A DNA stretch of 64,000 bases from Haloglomus salinum (GTDB lineage: Archaea > Halobacteriota > Halobacteria > Halobacteriales > Haloarculaceae): assembly GCF_024298825.1 (NCBI RefSeq), contig NZ_CP101153.1, forward strand, positions 3,224,001-3,288,000, read 5' to 3'. Under the pieces are notes generated by a model. It did not search any database. It saw nothing but the letters and a program-made list of their open reading frames with translations, and was not told where the DNA came from. The position numbers were made by a program, and so were the translations under genes. Numbering within the stretch: the stretch's first letter is position 1; each line of letters opens with the position of its first letter. This document shows positions 17,201 through 23,505 of this stretch, in pieces.

Positions 17201-17589
17201 ACCCCTACACGCCGGGTGACACGCACCAGGTCGAACTGACCATCTCCGAACTCTCGGAGGCGGCGACGGTCACGGACTCGCTCCCCTCCGAGGACTGGAC
17301 GGTCACCGGCGGCGACGTGGAACAGAACGGTGCAACCGTCGACTTCGGGACGGTCCAGCCCGTCGACGCTGGCGGGAGCGACACGGAGACGCTCCGCTAC
17401 TTCGTCGAGGTACCCGAGACGAACGGCCAGGCCACGTTCGGCCCGGCGGCGGCCGACGGGACGGCGTTCGGCGGGCAGAACACGCTGTACGTCGTGGGTG
17501 GCGACCCCAGCGGTGGGTCGGCGCCCGCGTCAGAGAGTGATTCCGTCGGGTCGACCCTGACGGGCACCCGGGGCTTCACGGACGACTAG
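14272..17589 (+). CDS. Tat-exported M14-family zinc carboxypeptidase, multidomain
   Basis: A 1105-residue extracellular enzyme. The Tat signal is DRRTFVKLSAATGAALALPG (21-40). The M14 domain (about 145-535) has zinc ligands His223 and Glu226 (CSLHGLERA) and His361 (ADLHGGP), the substrate-binding DTNRQYP (308-314), and the catalytic Glu474 in LDFEMSFSH. A jelly-roll P-domain-like region follows (about 600-700, GLHSMQVHMHSHS to GEWTVRLSN). Then comes a GATase/ThuA-like alpha-beta domain (about 710-930). A Gly/Ser linker (about 955-975) leads to a beta-sandwich (975-1075) that may be cell-wall or surface associated. It removes C-terminal residues from peptides outside the cell. The ATG at 14272 is set by the signal peptide; upstream open frame is Arg-rich. 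Divergent from the DnaJ-domain gene. Confidence 0.85.
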   Translation: MVRDDTSEDGSDGRFDDAGIDRRTFVKLSAATGAALALPGNATASASAPAFDAEYEYIQNHTPADHAVPTLVRFESGTDPTVLESFDPNAVTTTEPEPAAYGRLTATEAEVAAAELPQASKFQFAPGSNPFWRIGYYPFGVFPEARRAVDWIGFEQLKDGLHELEDRYSDTVRIKRFGQSPGHLNNATNRDDPKGMYLAEVTDFTSEASFAEKEKVFFSCSLHGLERAGAEAGARIIENIARGDQFAGDLPELLEDAVLIFGFTNPDGWAVRNPQYDSGWQLGGPGTGLPRAPAAPLFERGNAEVFDTNRQYPTVGYITTAHNPAEPRDAPDYIHDKVPDAVSIVQQFRSYENLNYGADLHGGPLFEDFVLGLISQDQYTLEESHEVYAMCEVIKENLDEALVEWQTAGDLSEPLRNALGNPSVPLAGGTPPDDAFDYATIYDTIGYTVSGAMLDWMAHPEDLGGLGMTTLDFEMSFSHMVGGNVYNPELLRMEVLGYREAIRTISNFAVRNSDTPTTDDEFDTTVDTKVETDTDEDGESVAFVTPTDLFDSEGEFDPAGDPLTRSADDLDFGRSGSTTTDQTSQSTTVAGTDIATVSQEVPAGLHSMQVHMHSHSAIMDLELVSPSGEVVREFEGITEKRVGGKCCGFPEWDVADPEPGEWTVRLSNLLVDAQEVDVQFATLSSNGPNPDPKEALGYEQRGYTVTPFQFALDYDAAVEDPGAVDLVTVADVAGGALSGYDHAVVIHDYVDATNRVGDATRTAYFDALDAFVDAGNNLVLTDTGVNLLGELENDLVGSGQFGQDAFTSTTQDVARYTSKNLDHPLMTDVRPIQNQLWKVAPLGYNVSGEAPSHLVSQSAFTSGPATSSVAGNIDGSVATGSLTRASDDGTGIHVIGSLLPPASQANLHPFGLLDYTVSFLGYLVFTSALGFQQVRTVEGEKPTEFGRGDSWDTGSGSGGSGGSDGPTVSGSRGSASNPYTPGDTHQVELTISELSEAATVTDSLPSEDWTVTGGDVEQNGATVDFGTVQPVDAGGSDTETLRYFVEVPETNGQATFGPAAADGTAFGGQNTLYVVGGDPSGGSAPASESDSVGSTLTGTRGFTDD

Positions 17590-17627
17590 CTCGGCCGTCC
17601 CCTCGCCCGGAACCCGCGAGTCGATGC

Positions 17628-18386
17628 TCACCCGATGTAGCGCAGGTCCTCGTCGCTGGGACTCTGGGGGCCCTGCTCCATCTCCTGGATCTTCTTGATG
17701 ACCTCCTCCATCTCCTCGGCGCGGTCCTCGAGCGACGCGTACCCGACCTCGAAGTCGACGACCTCCTGCAGCACCTCCAGCACCGCGCGGGCGCTTTTCG
17801 GATCGACCAGATAGCCGGACGTCTCGCCCATCAGGCAGGCTGTGGGGATGTCGCGGCGCTCCCCGAGCCCGAGCAACAGCCCCGAGACACCGACGATGCC
17901 GCCGGCGGGTTCGTCCTCGCGGAACTCCACGCCCGCGGCTTCGAGTTCCCCGACCTGCTCGTCGTCCGTGGCCGCGCCGACGACGGCGTACTCCTCGATG
18001 AATTCGCCCGTCGGCACCCCGCCCAGCGCGAAGGCGCGCTCGACGCCGAACGCCTCGGCCACGTCGAGGAAACAGTCGGTCAGCCGGTAGTGGCCGGGAG
18101 CATCGGTGGCCTGATGGTCGCCCGACAGGAGGAGGATGTCCGCGCCGTCGGTCCGGACGGCGTGGAACTCAGCGGAGGCCATCGTCGTGGTCCCGTCGTC
18201 GTCCACGGCCACCTGCGGCGGGAAGTGCTCCGAGTAGACCCGCCGGACCAGCTCCGCGTCCTCGAACTCCTCGAGCAGGTGTTCGGCCACGAGCTTTCCC
18301 ACGTGCCCGACTCCGGGCAGCCCCTCGACCAGCACGGGGTCCTCGAGCTCCGGGTCCGCGTGTTCCTCGACGTCGAACTCGTCCAT
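17628..18386 (-). CDS. PAC2-family proteasome assembly chaperone
   Basis: A 252-residue protein starting MDEFDVEEHADPELEDPVLV. It shows PVLVEGLPGVGHVGKLVAEHL (16-36), YSEHFPPQV, ADILLLSGDHQ, ALGGVPTGEF and a glycine-rich PAGGIVGVSGLLLGLGE segment, all typical of the archaeal PbaB/PAC2 (COG2047) family, followed by a charged helical C-terminus (about 215-245). These proteins help assemble the proteasome; the alpha subunit psmA is about 34 kb away in this window. The start at 18386 is preferred to 18443 because the longer N-terminus is basic and proline-rich. Confidence 0.85.
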   Translation of the reverse strand: MDEFDVEEHADPELEDPVLVEGLPGVGHVGKLVAEHLLEEFEDAELVRRVYSEHFPPQVAVDDDGTTTMASAEFHAVRTDGADILLLSGDHQATDAPGHYRLTDCFLDVAEAFGVERAFALGGVPTGEFIEEYAVVGAATDDEQVGELEAAGVEFREDEPAGGIVGVSGLLLGLGERRDIPTACLMGETSGYLVDPKSARAVLEVLQEVVDFEVGYASLEDRAEEMEEVIKKIQEMEQGPQSPSDEDLRYIG

Positions 18387-18544
18387 ACCGCGGGGTGGGG
18401 GTCCCGACACTTGAACCCCGGCGGGTCGGTGCGACCACCCCACCAGGGGCGTGCGCTGGGCCGGGGGCGGAACCGATGGCGCGCCGTCCGGCAGCGACCG
18501 CCCCGACGGTCAGGTTCTTCCGCCGGGCACCCGTACGCGGGACT

Positions 18545-18691
18545 ATGCGTGACGAAGACGAAATCCGCGAGCAGTACGAGTTCCTGAAGGCCGAGCTCGA
18601 CGACGAGGAGATGAACCACGAGGGGGTCCGGCAGATGTTCACCTACTACAAGCGAGCCCTGGGCTGGGTGCTCGAGGAGGAGTACATCTAA
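18545..18691 (+). CDS. 48-residue acidic small protein
   Basis: It starts MRDEDEIREQYEFLKAELDD and ends GWVLEEEYI, an amphipathic, mostly helical small protein with aromatic residues (F, Y, W) in the second half. A strong charge bias and conserved-looking spacing suggest a genuine haloarchaeal small protein rather than chance. It is divergent from the proteasome chaperone gene (158 bp spacer). No function can be assigned. Confidence 0.6.
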   Translation: MRDEDEIREQYEFLKAELDDEEMNHEGVRQMFTYYKRALGWVLEEEYI

Positions 18692-18752
18692 CTGGACGAC
18701 AAGTCGTCTCCCTCGGTCGGTAGGCTTAAGTAGAAACGGCGATTCGTATCAG

Positions 18753-18850
18753 GTGACGCTTCGCTTGGAGGGCCGAAGCGTCAGCGGGGACCAATTCAGG
18801 GCGGCAACGGCCGACCGGCCTTTTCATCCGGTCGGCCCTTGCTTTCCTTT
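18753..18850 (+). ncRNA. candidate structured RNA with two perfect hairpins
   Basis: A TATA-like CTTAAGTAG at 18725-18733 would place transcription start near 18753. Stem 1 pairs 18754-18763 with 18774-18783 (10 bp, loop 10). Stem 2 pairs 18809-18818 with 18828-18837 (10 bp, GC-rich, loop 9) and is followed by CTTGCTTTCCTTT, like a terminator. About 25 unpaired bases between the stems could be a target-binding region. No open frame with haloarchaeal composition spans it. I cannot match it to a known RNA family; the second stem alone could be a terminator. Confidence 0.4.
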
Positions 18851-19052
18851 CCGAGCACTACTCGACGAGCGACAGTACCGCCGTCACCGTAGTATCCAAG
18901 ACAGGTCAAACTTCGGAGGCGTCCCGCTACCTTCTGATGGCACCGAACCCCGTAGCGAGTGGAGATGTCATCGTTCGCCCTGTACGACGCCCACGACGGC
19001 GTGAGGTAGCCCGCCCGCACAGATTGGGGGAGTGACATGATGAAAGCGATAT
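18851..19052. other. spacer without a recognisable gene
   Basis: Between the candidate RNA and the PadR operator I see no protein with haloarchaeal composition, no tRNA and no long repeat. An ATGATGA at 19036-19042 resembles a box C but no matching D box follows. Confidence 0.5.
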
Positions 19053-19076
19053 ACTTATTCGATACCGACAATAAGT
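19053..19076. promoter_or_regulatory. inverted-repeat operator of the PadR gene
   Basis: ACTTATT and AATAAGT (7-base perfect arms) are separated by 10 bases, ending 19 bases before the PadR ATG and overlapping the promoter region. Spaced dyads of this kind are typical PadR targets, so autorepression is likely. Confidence 0.6.
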
Positions 19077-19095
19077 CCGGAGCAGGTAACTGTCC

Positions 19096-19368
19096 ATGTA
19101 CGACCTGACCGGCTTCCAGCGGGACCTGTTGTACGTCATCGCGGGGCGCGACGAACCACACGGCCTCGCCATCAAGGAGGAACTGGAGGACTACTACGAG
19201 AAGGAGATCCACCACGGTCGACTGTATCCGAACCTCGATACCCTGGTCGAGAAGGGCCTCGTCGAGAAGGGTCAGCATGACCGGCGAACGAACTACTACA
19301 CGCTGACACGTCGTGGTCGTCGGGAGATCGACGCCCGGCGCGACTGGGAAGAACAGTATCTCGATTGA
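19096..19368 (+). CDS. PadR family transcriptional regulator
   Basis: A 90-residue one-domain PadR regulator. MYDLTGFQRDLLYVIAG leads into GLAIKEELEDYYEKEI, the diagnostic HGRLYPNLDTLVEKGLVEKG (40-59), and the wing DRRTNYYTLTRRGRREI. It lacks the long C-terminal dimer helix of larger PadR proteins, ending at EEQYLD. These proteins usually repress membrane-transport or stress genes in response to a small molecule. The inverted repeat just upstream points to autoregulation. The next gene on the other strand (GNAT with zinc ribbon) ends 18 bp after its stop. Confidence 0.9.
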   Translation: MYDLTGFQRDLLYVIAGRDEPHGLAIKEELEDYYEKEIHHGRLYPNLDTLVEKGLVEKGQHDRRTNYYTLTRRGRREIDARRDWEEQYLD

Positions 19369-19386
19369 GCGAACGGCCCGGTCGGG

Positions 19387-20112
19387 TTACATGTACGCGG
19401 CGTCCCAGCGCGTGGGCTTGCGCTGGTTCCCACACTCGTCGCACTCCATCCGGCCCATCGTGTCCATCGACGTGATGAACGTCTCGCAGTTCCCGCAGTA
19501 GTAGCCCCACTTGTTCTCGCGGTTCTCGTCCGTGTAGACGGTGTGGAACGCGCCCTTCGAACCCCGGTCCGTGTCGAGATGGTCGATGTAAACCTCGTCG
19601 CCGTCCGGCGTCGTGGCCGCCTCCAGGTCCTCGGTCTCGGCGTCCGTGTAGACGTTCTCGACGAACGTGGGTCCGTCGAGCTCGACCCGCCCCTCGCCGC
19701 TCTTGACGAGGCCCTGGCGCTCGTAGAACTTGTTGCCCTCCGTGTTGTCCGAGAGGACCCGCCCACGGATGGTCTCGGCACCGCGGTCCCGGAGCGCGCG
19801 CCGCGTCTCGCGGAACAGCTCCCCGCCGATGCTCTCGCCCCGGTGCATCGGGTCGACGTGGAGCCAGTTGATGTCCCCGTGGTCGTCGACCAGTTCGCTC
19901 TCGGAGAACGCCACCAGTTCGACGCCGTCGTCGACCACGAGGAACAGCACGTCGTCGTCCTGGAGCTTCTCGGTGAACGTCTCGCTGGAGTACCAGCGTT
20001 CGATTGCCTCCTCGATCGCTCCGGGTGAGAGGGAGTAGGACGCCTCCATCGACCGCTTCGCGATAGAGCGGATTGCCGACTCGTCCGCCGGGGTCGCTTC
20101 TCGAACCTGCAT
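19387..20112 (-). CDS. GNAT N-acetyltransferase with C-terminal zinc ribbon
   Basis: A 241-residue protein. The GNAT domain (1-150) has MQVREATPADESAIRSIA, WLHVDPMHRGESIGGELF (acetyl-CoA loop) and GNKFYERQGLVKSGEGRVE. A variable linker (about 155-200) is followed by a zinc ribbon, WGYYCGNCETF then MECDECGNQRKP (Cys-x2-Cys twice, about 207-230), ending in DAAYM. A second protein with the same architecture is encoded at 57085-57867. The ribbon may recruit the enzyme to a protein or RNA partner (inference). The ATG at 20112 has TTTTATG 26 bases upstream. Confidence 0.85.
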   Translation of the reverse strand: MQVREATPADESAIRSIAKRSMEASYSLSPGAIEEAIERWYSSETFTEKLQDDDVLFLVVDDGVELVAFSESELVDDHGDINWLHVDPMHRGESIGGELFRETRRALRDRGAETIRGRVLSDNTEGNKFYERQGLVKSGEGRVELDGPTFVENVYTDAETEDLEAATTPDGDEVYIDHLDTDRGSKGAFHTVYTDENRENKWGYYCGNCETFITSMDTMGRMECDECGNQRKPTRWDAAYM

Positions 20113-20448
20113 ACGTGCAGGTGACGGTGGGGCCCGGCATAAAACCACCTCGCTGGCGCGGTGAACTCGAAGTCCGTCCACCTCGCGCCCCCGGCCGCCG
20201 CGCTCCGGGGACAGGCTCTCCCGTCGCCCCATCCCGGGGACCCGCTGGATGGTGTCAACCACCAGTAAAAGCCGACCGGTGGCCACCGACCATTGGTGAG
20301 TGCCGAAGCGCCCGATACCGGGTTGTAGAGGTGGTATATGGCTGCTTTCCTGCTGCGACCAGTACCATAATCACTAAGACTGGAAACCACCTTTAGTTAC
20401 GTAACATGACTGACGTTCGTGCGGCAATGCCGTCCCGGAGGTGGGTCG
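20113..20448. other. 336-bp divergent spacer with two or more promoters
   Basis: GGTTTTATGCC (minus, about 20133-20143) is the GNAT promoter. CAGTAAAAGC (plus, 20261-20270) lies 28 bases before a GTG at 20295 that opens an 11-codon frame, MSAEAPDTGL then stop, which may be a relic or leader peptide. A CGGTGGCCACCG palindrome is at 20277-20288 and GTTACGTAAC at 20396-20405. There is no full gene. Confidence 0.5.
20437..20443 (+). promoter_or_regulatory. Shine-Dalgarno site fixing the HD-domain gene start
   Basis: GGAGGTG, fully complementary to the 16S 3' end, lies 5 bases before the ATG at 20449 and selects it over the upstream ATG at 20419. Confidence 0.65.
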
Positions 20449-21144
20449 ATGGGCGTTGAGATAAAGGAGTCGCCCGTCACCGACGCGGAGTTCGAGGCGA
20501 TGAAGGGGTTCGTCCACGACTACCTCGCGGCCTCGGTCGAGAACGAGGAGGAGGGTGGGCGGATGCGCTGGTACCCGTGGCACAGCGCGGAGTACCGGTT
20601 CAACCACATCCTCAACGTGACCGAGCTGGCGACCGATATCGCCCGGGAGGAGGGCGCCAACGTGGACGTGACGCGGGTCGCGGCGCTGTTCCACGACATC
20701 TCGAAACTGGAAGCCGACCAGGACGTCCACGCCGAGGAGGGCGCTCGCGTCGCCCGGGAGTACCTGGAGACGCACGGGGAGTACCCGGAGTCGTTCGTCG
20801 ATGCGGTCTGCCGCGCGGTCCGCGAGCACTCCTACCAGGGCGACCTCGCCGACGTGACGCTGGAGTCGCGCTGCCTGATGGAGGCCGACCTGCTCGACAA
20901 GGTGGGCGCCAACGGCACCGCCCTGATGCTGCTCCGGATGGGCTACGAGTCCCGCACCCACATGGACGCCAACGAGATGGTGGGCCGGGTGCTGGAGCGC
21001 GGCGAGGACGCCGCCCAGCGCGTCCGCTCGGACACCGCCGAGAGCATCGCCCACCAGCGGCTCAAGCGGGTCCGGTGGTTCAAGGAGTGGCTGGAGGGTG
21101 AAATCGCGGACATGGAGCCCCCGGGTCGGAACGAGTCCGGGTAG
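20449..21144 (+). CDS. HD-domain phosphohydrolase
   Basis: A 231-residue HD protein. Metal ligands are expected at His in YRFNHILNVTELA (about residue 48), the signature HD in AALFHDISKLEA (about 76-77) and later acidic residues (LMEADLLDKVGANG, about 145-158). The HDIS variant resembles the archaeal HDIG family that hydrolyses phosphoester or nucleotide substrates. The C-terminal third is helical (RLKRVRWFKEWLEGEI). The start is set by a strong Shine-Dalgarno. Its in vivo substrate is unknown. It is followed by the convergent LysE gene after 42 bp. Confidence 0.85.
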   Translation: MGVEIKESPVTDAEFEAMKGFVHDYLAASVENEEEGGRMRWYPWHSAEYRFNHILNVTELATDIAREEGANVDVTRVAALFHDISKLEADQDVHAEEGARVAREYLETHGEYPESFVDAVCRAVREHSYQGDLADVTLESRCLMEADLLDKVGANGTALMLLRMGYESRTHMDANEMVGRVLERGEDAAQRVRSDTAESIAHQRLKRVRWFKEWLEGEIADMEPPGRNESG

Positions 21145-21186
21145 CCGCAGCCGGCAGCGACGGCCGGATACGCGAGCCCTCGCCGT

Positions 21187-21864
21187 TCAGAGCCCCGACA
21201 GCGTCTCGGCCGCGCGGACGAGGTAGAACACGCCGAACCCGGCCAGCACGAGCGCACTCACTCCGGCGACGGCCGGGGCGAGTCGGTCGACCCGGCGCTG
21301 GGCGCCCACGAGCGCGGCCGGGAAGCCCGTGACCCAGACCCCGATACCGACGAACAGGCCGACGAGCAGTGCGGGCGACCCCGTCTCGACGACCAGGAGT
21401 CCGGACAGGGCCTCCGAGAGCGGCGCGAGTGCGTCCAGGGTGCCGGGTTCGAGAAGCCCGACGCCGACCGTGAGCCAGAAGACGATCTGGTAGGGGTTGG
21501 TGAGCGCCAGCACGAACGCCTTCCGGAACCCCCGACTCGACTCGTCGAGCGCGGCGTCGGCGTCGGTGAACGTCTCGCGGACGTCCGCGACGGCCCCGTA
21601 GGCGAAGTAGAGCATCAGGATACCGCCGAGACCGACCATCAACCCCGTTACGAGCGCGGACTGGCGCACGAAGGTCACGACGCCGGCGACCGCGAGCAGG
21701 AAGAAGATGAAATCGGCCGTCGCGGCCCCGAGACCGGCCTGGAACCCGGAGAGCCAGCCCCGGAGAACGGACTCCTCGGCGATGACGGCGTTCATCGGTC
21801 CCGGTGGCGCGGCCAGCGCCAGGCCGAAGGCGACACCGGCGGTGAGCGAGACGAGCGTCGACAT
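21187..21864 (-). CDS. LysE/RhtB family exporter
   Basis: A 225-residue membrane protein with six predicted helices. The N-terminal GLALAAPPGPMNAVIAEESV motif (about 14-33) is the signature of LysE/RhtB amino-acid exporters, followed by a helix with FIFFLLAVAGVVTFV and the conserved ALTNPYQIVFWLTVGVG (about 118-134). Family members export lysine, homoserine, threonine or other small solutes by proton antiport; the substrate here is unknown. TTATACACG lies 28 bases before the ATG at 21864, indicating a leaderless transcript. Confidence 0.85.
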   Translation of the reverse strand: MSTLVSLTAGVAFGLALAAPPGPMNAVIAEESVLRGWLSGFQAGLGAATADFIFFLLAVAGVVTFVRQSALVTGLMVGLGGILMLYFAYGAVADVRETFTDADAALDESSRGFRKAFVLALTNPYQIVFWLTVGVGLLEPGTLDALAPLSEALSGLLVVETGSPALLVGLFVGIGVWVTGFPAALVGAQRRVDRLAPAVAGVSALVLAGFGVFYLVRAAETLSGL

Positions 21865-22004
21865 CGGCTGGAGCTACCGGGTGGGCGTGTATAATCGTTG
21901 TGTGGTGAGAAGTCGTGACATGGTCACTGAGGAGCCCTTTTCGACAGGTATAGTTCGAATTTACGGCGTACTGCGCCAATTTCTCGATAATATCGCCTTC
22001 TCGC

Positions 22005-22802
22005 TCACACTGGCGTCGCCTCGGCACCGTCCCAGTGGACGTGCCCCTCGACGGCGAGTTTCTCGAGATGTGCGATGACGGTGGCCTCGGCCATATCGCG
22101 GACCCCCGAGAGGTCTTTCTCGTACGCCGTGTCGGTTATCTCCTCGACGGTCCGGGCGCCGTCGTGGACCGCGCGGCGGACGCGCTCCTCGCGGTCACGC
22201 CGGTGGGCGATGAGGCGAGCGCAGGTCTCGCGGGGGTCGGCGATGACGGGGCCGTGCGAGGGGTAGAGCGTCTCCGGGTTGCGGGCCCAGAGGCGGCGAA
22301 GCGACGAGACGTAGGCGCGCATGTCGCCCTGCGGCGCGCCGACGACGACGCTCCCGGCGGCGACCGCGAGGTCGCCCACGAGATACGCAGTGGCGCCCCC
22401 GATGTCGTCGTCAGCGAACCGGAAGCCGACGTGCTCGGGCGCGTGGCCCGGCGTGTCGACGACGGTCACCTCCCCGTCGGCGGTGGGGATGGTCGTGCCG
22501 TCGACGAACGTCCGGTCGGGCGCCACGCCGGTCGCGGCCTCGAAGTCGGCGGCACGACCGTACCGGCACCAGACCGTCGCGTCGTGGGCGACCGCGTACC
22601 GCTCGACCGCACCCACGTGGTCCGGGTGGTGGTGTGTCACGGCGACGTGGTCGACGGTACGGTCGGCGAGCGCGTCGTCGAGTTCGTCGGTCACGGCGGC
22701 CGGGTCGACCAGGAGGGCGCTGTCACTCCCGAGGATGTAGGCGGCGGTCTGCCCCGTGGGCGCGCGGGTGGCGACGGAGAGGGAGACGCGGTTACAGTCC
22801 AT
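22005..22802 (-). CDS. metallo-beta-lactamase-fold hydrolase (LACTB2-like)
   Basis: A 265-residue MBL-fold protein. Zinc ligands are visible in VTHHHPDH (57-59, 61-62, HxHxDH), TPGHAPEHVGF (about His115), GDLAVA (about Asp145) and YPSHGPVI (about His178). The C-terminal 70 residues (RRDREERVRRAVHDGARTVE to the end) form a winged-helix-like domain as in LACTB2/COG0491 hydrolases. It probably hydrolyses a thioester or RNA-like phosphodiester; the substrate is undetermined. It follows the wHTH gene by 50 bp on the same strand and may be co-transcribed. The ATG at 22802 is chosen because the frame upstream is Arg/Pro-rich. Confidence 0.8.
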   Translation of the reverse strand: MDCNRVSLSVATRAPTGQTAAYILGSDSALLVDPAAVTDELDDALADRTVDHVAVTHHHPDHVGAVERYAVAHDATVWCRYGRAADFEAATGVAPDRTFVDGTTIPTADGEVTVVDTPGHAPEHVGFRFADDDIGGATAYLVGDLAVAAGSVVVGAPQGDMRAYVSSLRRLWARNPETLYPSHGPVIADPRETCARLIAHRRDREERVRRAVHDGARTVEEITDTAYEKDLSGVRDMAEATVIAHLEKLAVEGHVHWDGAEATPV

Positions 22803-22852
22803 ACCTGCGGGTCGGGTGCGGGAAGGAAAAGCGTGGTCGCTGGACGCTGGCG

Positions 22853-23125
22853 TTACTCCGTGAGGAAGTAGACCTGCTTGCGGGCGTCGTGGAAGGAGTA
22901 GCGCGACCCGACGAGGTCCTCCTCTTCCAGCCGGTTCAGCGCGTAGCGCACGGTACGGTCGGGGAGGAGCGACTCCTCGGCCAGCTGGCCCTGGGAGAGC
23001 GGAGAGGCGTCCTCGAGGACCTTCGCGACGAGTTTCGCACTCGGCGGGAGTTCGCGCAGACGCTCGCGGAACTCGGGGTCTGTCAGGGGCGACTCGGCTG
23101 TCTGCTCCTCCGGCGTCGTGCTCAT
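22853..23125 (-). CDS. winged-helix DNA-binding protein (MarR/ArsR-like)
   Basis: A 90-residue protein with an acidic N-tail, then LPPSAKLVAKVLEDASPLSQ, the helix-turn-helix GQLAEESLLPDRTVRYALNRLEEEDLV (about 47-73, a classic winged-helix recognition pattern) and a wing SRYSFHDARKQVYFL. It is a single-domain regulator. Its upstream spacer is AT-rich and contains several short repeats, so it is likely autoregulated. It probably leads an operon with the MBL-fold gene. Confidence 0.8.
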   Translation of the reverse strand: MSTTPEEQTAESPLTDPEFRERLRELPPSAKLVAKVLEDASPLSQGQLAEESLLPDRTVRYALNRLEEEDLVGSRYSFHDARKQVYFLTE

Positions 23126-23505
23126 ACCCGTAGTGGCCCGTACCCTTCCGTAAAGCCTCGCTATATGTGTGACAAAACAATACGTACACTGCTATGTGAC
23201 TAAGGGTCCCTTATACAAACTCGGGTGACATAAGTTGCCGGAACCGATAATAGACGTATCTCCCCGTGATTGGAGGGCCGCTTATCCCTCTGGCCGGTGC
23301 GTGTCGGGCTGGTCCCGGACTAGTGTACTCGATGTGGTAGGTCTGTGGTCGGTTCACCGGCGTTCCCCAGCGTCCCCGCCGTCCGCCCGACGGTCGCGTG
23401 CCGGTGTCGGCTCCGAACCGGCGCGCGAGCGGCCCGGACGCGGCCCCGACTGCCCCGGACCGAGGTCGGGGGAACGGTTTTGCGGGCCCGTTCCGACCTA
23501 TCGGT
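23126..23505. promoter_or_regulatory. 380-bp divergent spacer with palindrome and repeated TATGTG elements
   Basis: The wHTH-proximal part (23126-23250) is AT-rich. It has GTGTGAC (about 23167-23173) and ATGTGAC (about 23194-23200), a TAAGGG-T-CCCTTA palindrome (23201-23213) and TTATACAAAC (23211-23220). From 23250 to 23470 the sequence is GC-rich with no credible gene. ACGGTTTTGCGG (about 23474-23485) is the likely promoter of the amidohydrolase-like gene. Confidence 0.45.

Noticed and set aside
19036-19042. ATGATGA as box C of a C/D guide RNA
   Set aside because: No D box (CTGA) or D'/C' boxes at the required distances; the match alone is too short.
21940-21970. A second tRNA suggested by GTTCGAATTT
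   Set aside because: No acceptor, D or anticodon stems can be formed around it.
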